DNA of 64,000 nt from Beroe forskalii (Eukaryota; Ctenophora; Nuda; Beroida; Beroidae), in the NCBI GenBank assembly GCA_011033025.1, contig WFMF01000166.1, positions 62,001 to 126,000 of the forward strand. Reading direction: 5' to 3'. A model generated the notes under the pieces. The model was not told the origin of the DNA and made no database searches. It saw only the letters and a program-made list of their open reading frames with translations. A program made the position numbers and the translations under genes. This document shows, in pieces, positions 24,668 to 39,600 of this stretch (position 1 is its first letter; every line of letters starts with the position of its first letter).

Positions 24668-27600
24668 CTGAGAAGTAAAGAGATTATAGTCCTGATTTCT
24701 GATCTTATTCTTATCTATTCATGATCCATTACACATGCAATATACAAATACTTAATAGAAGGTCCTGAGCTGAGAGATTTAGAGCCCACACAAAGTAATT
24801 ATCTAAATCTGGGCTGTATAATTAATTACGACGCAGTGACCTGTACGGAGCCCCTCAGTTTAAGTTTCGACTTGTTTCGACTTGTTTAACATGCCGTACA
24901 CCATGGTTTAGGTTAGGCACTTACTCACCTAAGTTGCATATATACCCTCTATCTAATGGAAATGTTTTCTTGCGTTTGACTATTGATGCTCACACAGTAC
25001 TATTTCATTTCCAACTAATAATCACATGAAAGATCATGTTGAAGGGCACCAGTATGAGTAATTCAGTTTTGCAATTGAGATCTCCCAATATCGTGAGCTA
25101 TGCCCACACTGCACACAGCGCAGGAACACACGCGTTAAGCAGACAAAGGAAACGCCCCCCGGAAGTGAGACTTGAGCTTGCAGCTCACAATAGGAATAGG
25201 AAGGTGGTGGATGCTCCTGTTGGAGACAGGACTGCCCTGCTCCGAACCCTCCCAGTTGTGTTCCGTCGTGAGGTTCAGCATGCTCTCAGGAACCTGAGTA
25301 GAAGTAATGTTAGCTGGGGTACTAGAAATCATCAGTCAGTGAGGTGTTTAGATTTCAGGAAGCTTTTTCACAGATCGGCAGAAAACACAGCAATTATAGA
25401 AGAACTGGTATTTAGTAGAAATAGTATCAACTTCAGTGAACAGTATGGAAATGCACGATGACGTGTTCATAAAGTGCAACTGAACGTTCAAACGGCTTAA
25501 CAGAAAGTCCGAAGTGAAGGAAAAAAGGTAGCTTGCGTGGGGAATGGAGAACAGAAAAAGAACAGGTTCGCGACTTCGGGGAATGAGAATAATTCTGAAA
25601 TTAACTTGTGGTAGTTGTACCTGGAAGATGGTGGAGAACTCGACACTTCCTCCGCCGAATATGGTGGATCTTGTGTTCCTGTCCTTATCTGGGTTGCCGT
25701 GAGCAAAGTCGTGGGTACACGCGTACTGCAGCCACTTCCTGAAACACAGTTAATGGGGGTTTAAGTGTGTAATGGGAACTGGGACACAATACCAGAGTCA
25801 AGGTGACAGATGGGGGTTTAAAGGGTGTAATGGGAACTGAAACACAATTACTGGGGGTTTAAAGGGTGTAATGGGAACTGAAACACAATTACTGGGGGTT
25901 TAAAGGGTGTAATGGGAACTAGATTCATGGTGAGTCAAGGTGAGTGCGAGCCATTTACCAGGGATGATTGTGCAGATCTAAATAGTTTTTTCATCAAAGC
26001 ACAAGATAAATAAGTAAATAAGCGGCCGAATGACCCCATTATCACAGTCCAAAGTGAGGATCTAACAACCATCTGATTCTGAAAGTCTGAAAGTACCTGA
26101 TATCGTCAGTCCGCTCAGGAGGGGACAGCTTGGTGCTCCTCACGCACTTCTCCACAGTCCCAATGCTGTTATTAGAAGCTCTGATATGCAGCCCAGTGAA
26201 CTCATCAGGCTCGAAGTCCCCCATGCAAATGACGGCTTGTTGCTTGGTAACCCGGCCCGTTGCGGCTCCCTCCCTGAGGATTTCCTCCACCTGGGTCTCG
26301 TACTTCATACGGACCTTGTTCAGATTCACCAGACACCACGTGTCGTCCCGGAACTTCTCTCCCTGGAACAGGGCCACCGACACAGACTCCCCGCTCAGCT
26401 TGAGGGAGCCGCCCAACTTGATGGGTTTCAGGAACCTCCCGCTCTCTAGCAACACCTGGGAGGGAGGGGTTGCAGTAGGGACCACGAGTTATGGAGCTCA
26501 TAATCCTCATTAAGTCATAAGTAGCGATATAATTCAAACTTTACAAGTTTTATCAAATAGTTAAGTAAAGTGTGTGTTTAGTAATAGCAAATTGTGCCAA
26601 TGCAGTAATAACCGAGTTTTCAAAGATGAACGCAATCAGCAATAGTTTACTCTACCCCCTAATTACAACTCGCCAGTTACCTTGACTCCCTCGAAGGAGG
26701 AGTGAGGGGAGAGGGCCCAGAACCAGTGGTATGCGAGGACCTGGGCCTCCAGCTCGTATTGCTTGAGAGGCACGGACTGTGGGGGCGGCTTCTCCTCCGG
26801 GTCCAGGTTAAGGAGCTTCAGGTAGGCTCGCTGCGAGTATCTAGGCGGTGGGGAGGAACTGTGAAGGGTCAGTACCTTGGTACACAAGAGTTCCTTATCC
26901 ATGACCTTTCAAAATTTTGCAATTCTATCAACACAAAAGATAAAATTCATCTCATACCTTATCATAATACTGGCGACCACTGAAACGTTTTGGTCCAAAA
27001 GGGCCGATTGAAATAAATTGGAAATAATTTTGGTATCGCGGCAAGTTGCGAGGCGGCCGATTGAAGAAGGGCCTATAAAGGTAATTTTATGGCAATTTCT
27101 TCGAGATCAACGTAAACTCACTTTTTCTGATGGAGAACGAACTCGTCCAGATGAGCCTTTATCTGCACAAGATTGGGTGCAGTATTGCAGTTTACCATGG
27201 TCCTAACCTCATCCCAACTGATTGACCCTCCGACCCTCAGGGCACAGCCGGCCTGGCGCCAGTGGTCATTCAGCTGAGTACAGAACCCAGTGAGCCGGAA
27301 CATGTGGATGCAGTTACTCAGATACTCGATCTTATTCTCGAAGGAGTCCAGAGAAATCTTGATGGAGTGGGTGGGAGCTAGGTCGGGGGATATGCAGTGC
27401 TCGAATACCCCTGACAAGTCCTCCAACAGGACCAGTCCGGTGATAAGTCCGGCAGTGGACTCCATCACGACCCCGCCCACCAGAACGTCTATTTTGCGGT
27501 GTTCGTTGTGCCGCTCCTTCAGACACAAGGTTGTCCGGTTTCTGGAGTCCTTTATGGATATGTTAATCCGCCCCAGGGTGTGACCCAGGTTGGTGGTCAG

Positions 27601-30600
27601 CGTTACTTCCTTGCAGTTCACTGCTAGGATCAGGTTGGTTTCCGCTATTTCCGCCTCCGTGCTCTCGCAGGATTTGGTGGTCACACTGGAGGCCGCTGCG
27701 CCGCCAGTTGCAGGCGCGGCACTGGGCGCCGCGGCGCTGGTGGAGGGTGCGGCGGTTGATGGTGTGGCTGTGAGGTCAGTGGCTGGAGACCGGGGGAGGA
27801 GGAGGGAGAGGAGAGAGGGGGGCGTCTTCTCCGATCTGACGGAGGGAGGACACCTCCCGTCTACCAGCGAAGGGGCGCTCCGTGGAGGCGCTTTCTCTCA
27901 GGGAGTAGAACCTGTAGAATAGGGTGTTGTGGGGAGTAGAACCTGTGGAATATAGAACCTGTAGGATGGGGTGTTGTGGGAGAGAGGATGGGGTATGGGG
28001 GAGTAGAACCTGAGGAATGGGGTGTTGTGGGGAGTAGAACCTGTAGAATGGGGTGTTGTGGGGAGTAGAACCTGTAGAATGGGGTGTTGTGGGGAGTAGA
28101 ACCTGAGGAATGGGGTGTTGTGGGGAGTTGGGAGGGACAAAGGAACAGAGGAGTCATAATTGCAGAAGCAGTTTGTGACTTCATAAACATGAATCTCTAT
28201 TTAGGCATCTATTCCAAAGTTCGGAACCTGTCAGCCCTGGTGACTTGTCGAGGGGGACGTGCAGGAGAGGGGGGCGAGGGGGAGGAGGGGTCAGGAGGAG
28301 ATTCCTGTGGCGGAGTGGTCTCAGCAGGGGGTCGGGAGAGGAGCAAGAGTCGCTTGATGAACTGCCCGCTCAGCCAGGCGTTATGGAAGGAGTCCACCTC
28401 ATCCATCCTCTTTATATCGTAGGTTAGGGAGACTGTGCCAATGTCGAGCATGGAGCTCACATGGGCTATCAGCCGCTTGGGGTTGTACCCGGGGATCGCA
28501 GCCCCTTCAGAGTTCTCCAACTCTTTAATAGCCTGTTAGAGGGGTTAAATGCAATCTATCACTCAATAAGAGGGATTTGGTGAAAAAAGTAGGACATTGA
28601 CTTATTTTGAACTGTAATTCAAACTACTGTTAGATTGTGAAATGCCATCTATTAAACTTACACGTGAACTGATAATTCAAACTACTTGAGCTATGATAAT
28701 GACGTCATCTATTAGAAGGATTTGGTGAAAAGTGCAGGAGAGTCAGACAATTGTCTTTAAGAAGGTAATATGACTTATTGTGAAATGTAATTCAAACTAC
28801 TGTTAGGGTATGACAGAATAAATTAATTGAGATATCGAATATCGAATTATCTTGGCATATAACATCAACCTTACTGAGCTCTGACTTTTTAGGCTTTTTA
28901 TCAACGCATCTGAGTAAGTCGAATCGTGCTGGAATATAGTTTAATAAACTACTCCCAGATCGTGTGCTATAATCGACAATTACTTCGACCTCGGCTAACG
29001 CCTTGAGTGCCATTTATCGAAAGCACACTACTCTTCGTGACCAGTTATTAAGTTAATCGCCCCAACTGACCTCCAACTCTTTAGGCGTTGTGATGCGGGT
29101 AGTATGCACGTTGCCACCATCGACTGTAACACTCAGCGCATTGCGCACCTCCGCTCTGCTCGGTAGTCCTTGTTGCTGAATGGTTACAAGTTAACTTGTT
29201 AGTTGTTTTGCTACCAGGGCTTTATTGCTGATGTTTGATGACATGGGCACTGGACAGATTCTTGTTATTACAATTTATTGCGATCTGAATCAATACTAAA
29301 TCACTATTTGTCCTTAACTACCAGTGCTTTAAATCTTTTCATGTAACGGCCAAGGGGTCTTGTCGTATGGGCGTTTGGGAGAGCGCATCTTCGGAAGCGC
29401 ATCTTATCTACCTATATTAATTTCTGATTTATCTCTACAGTCTATAACATAACAAACCAACATCATCCCATTTCCAGGAGGGAAGGGGGAACTGTATACT
29501 GAGTAGTAGGGTATAATCCAAGTTCATTGATTGGGTTGGTTAGTATTTACCGTTTGGTAGGTAGAGAGGGCGCTCAGTGGATGGTAGAGACTCAACTTGC
29601 ACTGTCCCAGACACCACGTTAAGTTCCAGCAACTAATGGAACCGTCCCTCGTAAACAACACTTCCTTCCTGAGATTAGGAAGAGAATGATATTCCAGAGT
29701 TGAGGAGTCAATCAGTGGAATGCATACTTATTCCATGGAAGTACTAAATTAATGATTTGACGAGGGATAATCAAGGAAGATCATGGTTATTCGCATTAAA
29801 AGAGGAAATTTCACATTCCTTTCTGAGGTTAAATATATCCTGATTTTGATTGGTATTTTGAGACAACCACTGGGAGTGTTTAAAAATTCTGAAAAATTTG
29901 AAAAAAATAGGAACTAAAAATAGGTGGAATACTGAAAATTGGTACCATCTAACCTGTCAACTATTCAGTCGGTCAAACCATCGTTAATAATTACACACCC
30001 TGAGTAAACCTATAAATAAACTATTCATTCTGCCAGTAGCAGCAGTTAGTAAGTTCTGTGAAATGTTCGGTCAGTGAATAGTTCACCTGTCAGTAGCAGC
30101 AGTCAGTAAGTTCTGTGAAATGTTCGGTCAGTGACTAGTTCACCTGTCAGTAGCAGCAGTCAGAATGTTCTGTGAAATGTTCGGTCAGTGACTAGTTCAC
30201 CTGTCAGTAGCAGCAGTCAGAAATGTTCGGTCAAGTTCTGTGGAAATGTTCGGTCAGTGACTAGTTCACCTGTCAGTACCAGCAGTCAGTAAGTTCAGTG
30301 AAATGTTCGGTCAGTGACTAGTTCACCTGTCAGTAGCAGCAGTCAGTAAGTTCTGTGAAATGTTCGGTCAGTGACTAGTTCACCTGTCAGTACCAGCAGT
30401 CAGTAAGTTCTGTGAAAAGTTCGGTCAGTGACTAGTTCACCTGTCAGTAGCAGCAGTCAGTAAGTTCTGTGAAATGTTCGGTCAGTGACTAGTTCACCTG
30501 TCAGTGGCAGCAGTCAGTATGTTCTGTGAGGGGGTTCCCTTGGTGGAGAGCAGCACATGACTCCTGGGCACCACCAGGCTACACTCGTGTCTTGAGAAGG

Positions 30601-33600
30601 GCTGACAGCTGAGTTTGATGGTGCTCGGCTCCACCAGTACCAGGATGATGATGTCAACTGGGAATGTGTCTGTGGGTGCTGCTTTACCGCAGGATGAGTG
30701 CTCTGAACTGGGGGTGGGGGACGACTTGGGCTCCTCTGCACCCCGAGACCTGAAGAGCCAGTTGTTAGCGTATAATGAATTCAAAATCATTCTGAATGAT
30801 TTTGCAACCCCGGGAATCGGGATTTGAATACTGTTACAACAGAATTTTACCACGACGAGTTAATAACGTGGTTGTTAGAAATTGAAATATTTGCAAAAGC
30901 TAATGAATGAAATCAAAACCATCCTTACTTCTTGGGTTCCCTGAGTATCTCTTCGATCTCCTCAGGTATGAAAGTCTGGAGAGCTTCAGCTGCCGACTGG
31001 GGAGGAGCTCCTGCTTTCTCCTTGGAGAGCAGCTGATCAAGGTACTCAAGGAAGCAAGGTCTGATGATCTGATCCTGCTTCAGGGACATGACTCTGACAG
31101 TGCAGTACAGGGCCCCTGTCTTGACAGCCTTCGCACTGTCCCCACTGGAGGCAGTGCCGTTAGTGTCAGCAGACACTCTGGAGGCAGTCCCTGCCAGACT
31201 CCCAGCCCCGCCCCCACTGCTCTTCTCAGTGATCCTCTTGGAGGTGTAGTGCAGCTCGCACTTAGTCTCAGGGATCAGGAACTCCGTGTTATCTGTCACG
31301 AAGTCCTGACCCTCGTTAAACCTCTGGAACCTTCCTTTCTTGGAGAAGGTATCATCTGCCTTGGAAATGGGGTAGAGGGTGACCTTCCCGTTTCCCAGCC
31401 TAACATCCAGCTCCATCTCGAATTCCAGGAGGGGTGGTTCTAGGAGGGGGTGTTGAGGGGACGAACTGATACTGCTAGCCCCATCCTCCTCAACGCCGTG
31501 AGTTGACTTGGAAGTCCTGGTGGAGAACATGCTCACTTCGTCATGCTGGACTTCCTTCTTAACTTCCTCCTCTTCATGCCGCTTCTTCTTCCCCGCACTC
31601 ATCTGTCTTTCTATCTTCCCGTCCTTCTTCTCCTTGGGCTGAAGGGCTGTTCTCTTCCAGATCTTGACGGCCTCCACCTCGTTAAACTGGCCTTTCTCCA
31701 CGTGCTGAGCTCCCAGGTTCTTGACCAGCTCCGTCTCGTCTATCATCGGCTCGTCATCCTTCCCATCATCAGCCCCCACAATGGAAGTAAGGGTTTTGTA
31801 GAGACCCACGAGTTTGGAGATGATGTTAGTGCTGAGGTGGATGTTGACTCCCTTGATGTCGGAGTGTATACTCACACTCATCTTACCGGACTGCTCGCTT
31901 TCCCCAGTCAGCCCTGAGTCCTTCACCTGGATGTTAGGCGAGGTGGTGACCGTGGTGAAGTAGTAGTTCCCGGAGTCTATCGCGATGCTGTTCATCTCCT
32001 TCTCCGTGCTGCGTGGAGCAGCGTTTTCCGTCCACTTCTTTTCGTCGAAATCATCGATAAAACGGATAACGAAGTCGTTGAAGAGTCCCTTGTTGAGATG
32101 CGTGGCACCGAATGTCATCATCATCTCAGCTGTTTTGATGGAAATGGAGAGCGCCCCTTCGGAGTATTTGAGGAGATCGGTCTGAGATGCCGACAACAAG
32201 TCATCGTTTTGACTTGCTAGATTGCTCCGTTGTATAGGCAGACATATGGCCAAGTTCTTGACAATGACCTTAAGGTGAGTATTAGAAGGAAGGACAGGAG
32301 GACCTTCAGGCAAGTTGAAGCGGTTCTTGAAGGTCTCAGTGGCTGAGACAGCCTCACTGTTCAGCTTCTGGCGCTCATCATTGAATATGGAGTAGGCACA
32401 CTTGTAGTTGAGGTAGAAGAGGAGGGCCTTGTCAAAAGCACCGGGTTGCATGAAGAGCTGAGGGTTGGAGATGGTCGCATGGAACGACTCACTCGAACTC
32501 ATCTTGTTCTCGAACAAACCCTCGGCAGGTATAATAACGTGCTTATCTGGTAAAAATGGAAGACAAAGGATGTTGATTTACAGAGCATATTACAAGAAAC
32601 TCTTCAATAGCGCCACTCCGCTCATTCATCATGCTCAATGTGATAACTCATTATCTCTGCATTTGCCCGAATTAAACTTTCCGGAAAGTGTTTCATTACC
32701 TCGTCATTTCCGAGAGAGGCAGTGGCCCTGAACTGGAGGAACTTGACCATGTCCTCCTCGCTAGACCGAGGTTCTCCCGGCACCAGGTCAGCCAGCTGCC
32801 CCAGGGTGATGTCTGTTGTGATGGTGGTGCTGATGAACATCCTCGGTCGCTCGACTGGGAGGGTCGGGGGAGGGTTAGTTGGAGATGGGGGAATTTGCAA
32901 AACATATTCAATTGTCAATTAATCAATTACCGTAAACACTTGAACAGGGTGGATTGGGTAGTTTATAATGCTATGATATATCGAATAGCGAATTTCAACT
33001 TGTGGTAGACAAAACTGGTTTAATTTCGACTCAGTTTTTGGTGCTGATATATCTCAGCCATTCAGCACTTCTGCCTCAGGAAATCGGCAGTACTTCTTCC
33101 CCTCCCTCCTCTGTCATTTACGTTGTTTTGACAACTTTCTTACTTTCTACTCAGTAATAAACTTTTGTAAGTCATTGGATACTGCCATTATAGACTGAAT
33201 TTCTCTGGAATACTATAACAGATCTTTGAGTAGATAACGTGAGGAGAATGGTCGATATAAAAGAGGAATTAACTCACTCCAGAGATAAAAATTTCAATGT
33301 TCTAATCCTTTATTTTTTTGAGTAGTTTAAATCAAATGTTGACTGCATACAAAACGGTTAGAACAAGTAGGCAAGCCGTCGATCATTTTTTACCCAGATT
33401 TTAATCATCAGTTTGCAGTGTACTTACTTACTTACTTAAATCAGATGCTTGTTCCAAATACACTGAATTTACAATTAAGTTTCCTATACTCCTATAGACT
33501 TATAGAGTTACTGGCTTCATTAGTATTACTTAACCATATAAAACTAAAAACAGGTGAGCAGACCCCAAACAAAGAAAATGGGCCGTACACCTGTCAAATT

Positions 33601-36600
33601 TTACAGTGAAAGTAAGGAGAATTTATTGATATCTGATACAGCAAATAGATAGGTACCATTGTTAATTCTACTAGAGAGAGTTTTATCTGACCATCTCCAG
33701 TGAACTGACTACTCATTTTACTGCGATGAGGGAATAGTTCTGTATTAAGGTTTGTTTAGACTGGTTGTTTGGACTGGCAATTGTTAGACTGGGGATTGGA
33801 GAACCATTGACTTCACAGTCAAAAGTGTGCTTAAAGTAGAAAGTAAATGAATTCGAACGCGGATGTTTTTACTTTTGCGACAGTTTGCTGGGTTTCCATT
33901 TTTCGCTTATTACTCACTGATATGCTGCCTATCCTTGGCTATTGTAACATGTTCCGTCTTCATTCTGTTCTTGATTTCCACGTTGATGGTTTCTGTTTTG
34001 AGTGACATTGCCAAATCAGAGGGTGTCGTAGCTAGCAGGTCTATACCCTGAAAAAGAGGGTCAATATGAGAGTGTCTGGGTGTGTTTGGGCTTTGGTCTT
34101 GTTTAATACGGCTATTGTCGGCGACAATTTACCTGAGCAGAAGCTACTAAATGCTTAATTGTACTATTGTTTAAGGGGTGAATATTAAATAGTCTAAGAA
34201 CTCTTTACACATTCAAAGCTTGTATTGTAACTCATGTAGTTGCCTTCGCCATGAACCTTGTATAACATCATGTAATTTTAAATTTAAATCACGTGATTTG
34301 GGCACTGAATGATAAACAATGTGCCCTAACATACTGCAGTAATTATTTCTTTGATTTACGGCACGCATTATTATTTTAATTACAATGATAGCCCGTATTT
34401 TAGTAATATAATGCTTGGTGTAAATTGCTGATTGTTACCATTTTGAGTACCAATTAACAGTAAAATATTCCCTGGAGTTTCATTGTAAAAGCGAAGGGTA
34501 TCATGTGGGGGTTCGTTTGGAAGGAGGGTGCTCTTTGGATTGTGCTTGTGGTCTCCACCGTGTTCCTTATCATCGTTATCGTATCCAGGAACTCGTTTAT
34601 TTCCTGAAATGAAGACGGTTAAATTCACATGATTTTCGAAGATTTGAGATGTAAATGAATTTCTTGTACTAAAAACATAATCGAAACAAATCGAGTTCAA
34701 ATTGTAGAATTCGAAAGTGGTAAATCAGGAAGTTCAAAATAACATCATGGAAAGATTTAAAAAAACTGTTTCTTCATGCTCTCAACTGATTTGTTCGAGA
34801 CAGTACAAAAATAACAGACCAAGTTTGTCCACTCATCACACGCTAGTTTTATAGTCGATTATGGTTGATCTTACAACCACACCTGTTTTAATTCTGTTGA
34901 AGACACAAGGTACCACATTTCCATAAATGTTTTCAGAAACATGTCTCCAAGTTATCAAGACCTGTATAAACAATGCCCTGAGTCTGTCTGGGATGCAGTG
35001 AACAAAACTTTCATCATGGACCCAGCATTAGGTTAGTGGAAAAGGAACAAAATTCTTCAACATTTGGTTCTTAATAAGATTAAGTTTGTTAATAACGACG
35101 TATTTACTACCTCATCTTACTACCTTATTTTTCTTCCTTATTTACTACCTTATTAACTTCCTTAAAATTAAGTGCCTTAAAATTACGATGTATCATTCAC
35201 GTTAAACTGCCATTTTGTCCGAATTCATTCCCCTCGCTTCACTAAATTCGACTCCTTGACTCATCACGTCTTCCTCAGGAATCGTTTATGATGAGCAGAA
35301 GGCTCAAGGTTTCCTCTCCAAGGAAGTAGCCCTCTACATTTTCTGTGTGTTGTGCGGGGTGGTGGGACTGGTTTCGGTGTTTGTCAACCGGATCCTCTTC
35401 CTCTACTTCCTTCCTAAACGAGGGGAGATCATGCCTCTTCTCTACACCTTCCTGACTTCGTGTGACATGGTGTCAGGACTAGCTAGCATTGCCACTGCGG
35501 TGACTCTGGGCTGCCTCCTCTCTCTTGACTTCTCCTCCTCACCGCCTCCCCGCACCCCTCCCTCCATCCTAGTATCCTACTACCTCTCCTCCATCACTAT
35601 CCGGACCTCCTCCTGGATAGGCCTGTCTCTCTCCCTGGTGAGGAGTGTCCACATGCTGAAACCCCAGTTTATCGTGAGGAGGAGACACGTTGTGGTTCCC
35701 CTCATCCTCCTCTCCCTCCTCCTCCTGAGTGTCATGGCTCTGGACCATGTGGCCGTGCAGGACACGGAGACACCCTCCGTCTGGCACAGAATCCGCTTCA
35801 ACGTTGTCTTCTCCATGACAGGTAGACGCAGCTGTGTCTACATTGCCAGGAAACTCTGCCGGGAGATAACCAGGGAAGACATCTGGATTGTCTGCATCAT
35901 CGTGCCGTTCGTTGTCCCGGCTGCCCTGTCTGTGGTTGCCATGGTAACGCAGATCTACGTCATGATGCTAGGACCAGGTGTTGCCAGGGCAACCAACAAG
36001 AAGATAACGCTGACAGTGATCTACCTGACGGTGGTGTACGTGGTAGTTAACACTTCCTACTTCCTGAGCACGCTGGTGTACCTCTACATGGAGCAAGCCA
36101 TGACCCCTGCCGTCTCCCTGGCTCTCTTCACCACCTCCACCTTCCTGCCCTTCCTCAGCTCCCTGGTCAACCCCCTCATCATCATCACCAGGGGTAAGAG
36201 TGTCAGGAGACACGTGGTACAGGCCCTGCGCTGCCGGGGAACAGCCCCCAAACCCTCAGACAGAGCCATCGTCATGAGGGAACTGTCCAGTGCACCACAG
36301 CAGAGAAAAGCCTCCCTAGCTGAGACGAAATCCTCCCTAGCTGAGTTCAGTAGAGGTCTAATGGGCAGTATAAGAGATAGGTGGAAGACTCAATCACAGT
36401 GATTGAAACTTTTTGCTCTAATAATTACTTTTAGTCTGTTTAAAACTTTATAAGTTAATAAGTATAATCGGATATCGCATATTATGTAGATTCAATATAG
36501 AATCGTTTTTACCGAATATTCATCGAAAATGCGATGATGGTTCATAAGTGGCTCATCGATTGCATGCTTAATGCTTATACCATAATAAGATGTATGAAAT

Positions 36601-39600
36601 TATGAAGATTATTAAATAATCATCAATTTAAATATTTAACTTGATTTTATATCCGACGATTTTTTTTCTATAGATAAGAAAAATGTTGCTAATTGTGTCA
36701 AATTTGCCCAATTTAAGAATTTACCTGAAATATAAGGTATTTTGAATTGTTGTGACAAAAGCATATTTTATTGAGTAATTAGTTTGTCAGCACAACGTGG
36801 CAGCTATAACCAAGTGCCTGACACAACATGTCCGTTAGGCTCCCTGTGACGAAGTCCACGAACCTTCATGAATGCGTTCTGTACCAGCAGGACGTGGTTT
36901 AGCATGGTGGTAGGAAGGTGCAGCTGGAAGGTCTTAATCTCCACAGAGCCGGTGTACTGCTCGCACGCGGGACTAACGCGCAGCACCCCCTCACGCTTCT
37001 TAATCTGGAGGGAGAAGGGGAATTAGTTAGTACTGTGGTAATTAACACTGTCACGCTTCTTAATTGGGAAAGAAAGCCATATACCAGATACCCCATAACC
37101 AGACTAGCATCAAAATATACGAACCACAATCAAACTGCAAACCCTTTGACTGTTCATACTGATGATTACACTCATCGCTTAATTCCTTTAATTTGGCGTG
37201 AAATTAAAAAGCACTCCTTCTTGATTAAATAACACACATGATTCATTTCAGCACAGGTACACCGCATTATAATTGAGGTAAACAATGCAAATCTATTTAT
37301 AAAATTAATTGCAGATTGCTGTCTTGACTAAGGTTACATTGCTCGATGAGGCACCTTTGTTGCTTCCTGGCTTCTGGCAAGGAAAGCAGCCTAGCAATGA
37401 GGCGTAGTGGAGACAAAATAAGGTTACATGGAATACATGAGCTGGTTACATTACATTGTACAGCCCAAACTCTTAAAGTCTTATTAAAGTCTTCAAGCAA
37501 ATGAGTTGTATGATTTAACGCTGTAAGGTGAAAAGATACAGGAGAGTAAATAATGAAATATCACTAATCATGAGGTGACCTGAGGTCGTTTTTGGTTTTT
37601 GAACTTTATCAAGAGGTCAGAAGCGGAAGCGTGCCTTGGGGCTGTACATGTGTACCCCACTAAAATATTATAGAATATTTTAGAAATGAAATTCATACTT
37701 ATCAAGTTGTCAGTCTAGTTGACTCTACCCTGTTTAGTTTTACGCCGCACAAATACTCAGATTAAGACTTTAAAGTTTAAATTTTCATGTTGAGAAACGC
37801 CAACTCTGCTAGTGCTTTCTCATCTGAAAATGTATACTCAATATTGTGATGCTTATGTTGCCAGAGCCTGTAGCCTCATAGACATGGGTTTGCCTCCAAT
37901 CATAGCCCTAGCGAAGTATGATGGAGCCCCATCTTTGGGATAACCAAATATTCGAAGAATCTTAGGTATGTGAGGTCTGAAATTTGTGTTTTTTCGGGTC
38001 TCCCGCCTACCATACTCGCCAGCGCTATTTATTAATTTTAGAATCATACTCCTTGAACTTCTCCAGTGCCTCAGTTATATAGGTATGTTAGAATATAACT
38101 CTTCGTATGCCTCTACTACAGTCAAGGTTCTCTAGGTTCACTGCCACGTGATTCCTGCCCAAAACCAATAGTCTCAATAATTACATTAAAAGCAGCATAT
38201 TATGTACTAAACTAACATCTCCTGACGAGGAACAGTAATAATAATGCGTCATAAATCAGCTTGGTTATTTACGTCATCACTCGACGGGGCGGGGGAGGGG
38301 TTTCTAAATGATGACAAATGTTGACAGGGGGAGGGAGGGGTTTTAAACTATGCTGCTGTCAGCAAAAATTTTGAAATTTTCGCATCCTTAGGATACTATT
38401 TCCTGACGTTTTTGTCCATAATATTTTGTTTTGAACTACCTATCATATTTCTGCAATATATTGATATCTATATTCGATATTTCACTAGGCACGTGACTGG
38501 CCATTTGATGATTAAATGTGGTTCATCTGAAACGAGTGGAGTCATATTTTTTTTTATCTCCAACGAATCTCACAAGATTAGATGCACACTCCTACCTAAT
38601 AGATTTAATATGTCCATTGATTTGATCCGAAATTACTGAAATTTGTTTTCCTAAAGTTGTGATTCCCAAAGTTTCAAATCTCTACCTCAAAAAATGTGGA
38701 TTTTCCGTAGAAATAAACTATCCGTAGGTGTGAAAATGACCACCCCCAGTCGTCATGAGGTAGTATGGGAATTGTCACGTAGGTTTAAGCGCTGCGCGCG
38801 CATCCTGATGTTGAAAATATTGAAACCAAATTTCGCAACGTTCATTCCATGGTATTTTACATGATCTGAGTCATTTCTATGATAGAGAGCACACAACTTT
38901 TCTCTCATTCAATCGCATTCAGGAACGAGAATTTTAACTGTGCTACCTCACAAAATGATTGACGATTGTGATGAAATTTAAATAGCTACAATATATCAGA
39001 ATACTAGCAGGCCTGCAACATTTTGTGAGGTAACACAGTTAAAATTCTCGTTCCTGAATGCGATTGAATGAGAGAAAAGTTGTGTGCTCTCTATCACAGA
39101 AATGACTCAGATCATGGAAAGTAGCATGGAATGAACGTTGCGAAATTTGGTTTCATCATTTTCAACATCAGGATGCGCGCGCTTAAACCTACGTGACAAT
39201 TCCCATACTACCTCATGACGACTGGGGTGGTCATTTTCACACCTACGGATAGTTTATTTCTACGGAAAATTCACACTTTTTGATGTGGAGATTAGAAACT
39301 TTGGGAATCACAAGGTAGATAAATTTCAGACTATCCATCTTACTTTTTCGATATCAGGTTTCTGAATTCTGAGTTTCACAGTCATCCATAAATATAAAAG
39401 AGAGGCCGGACCCGAAGGTCCGCAGGAGAATAGCCCCAGAGTCATCCATGGAACACGCCGGTATTGGAAAAACTGGTTAACTGTTGCAAGCTGTTTCAGT
39501 ACATCACTCCTGACCAACTGGGACTTGAGAGTACTTAGATGATCTTTTCACCATTGAAATAATCGAATTGTGCCCCAAATACTCAAATCTCAAGATTAAG

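Noticed and set aside
24181-24671. Plus-strand frames opposite the BLTP1 last exon
   Set aside because: Antisense shadows of a GC-rich coding exon.
28792-29013. Additional BLTP1 exon (73-codon minus-strand frame)
   Set aside because: The flanking exons 29071 and 28532 join in phase without it, and it has no good acceptor; composition is not convincing.
37853-38047. 64-codon minus-strand frame as the body of a third pore-forming gene
   Set aside because: It adjoins the reversed promoter relic but shows no similarity to the signal peptide, lysine tract or later domains.
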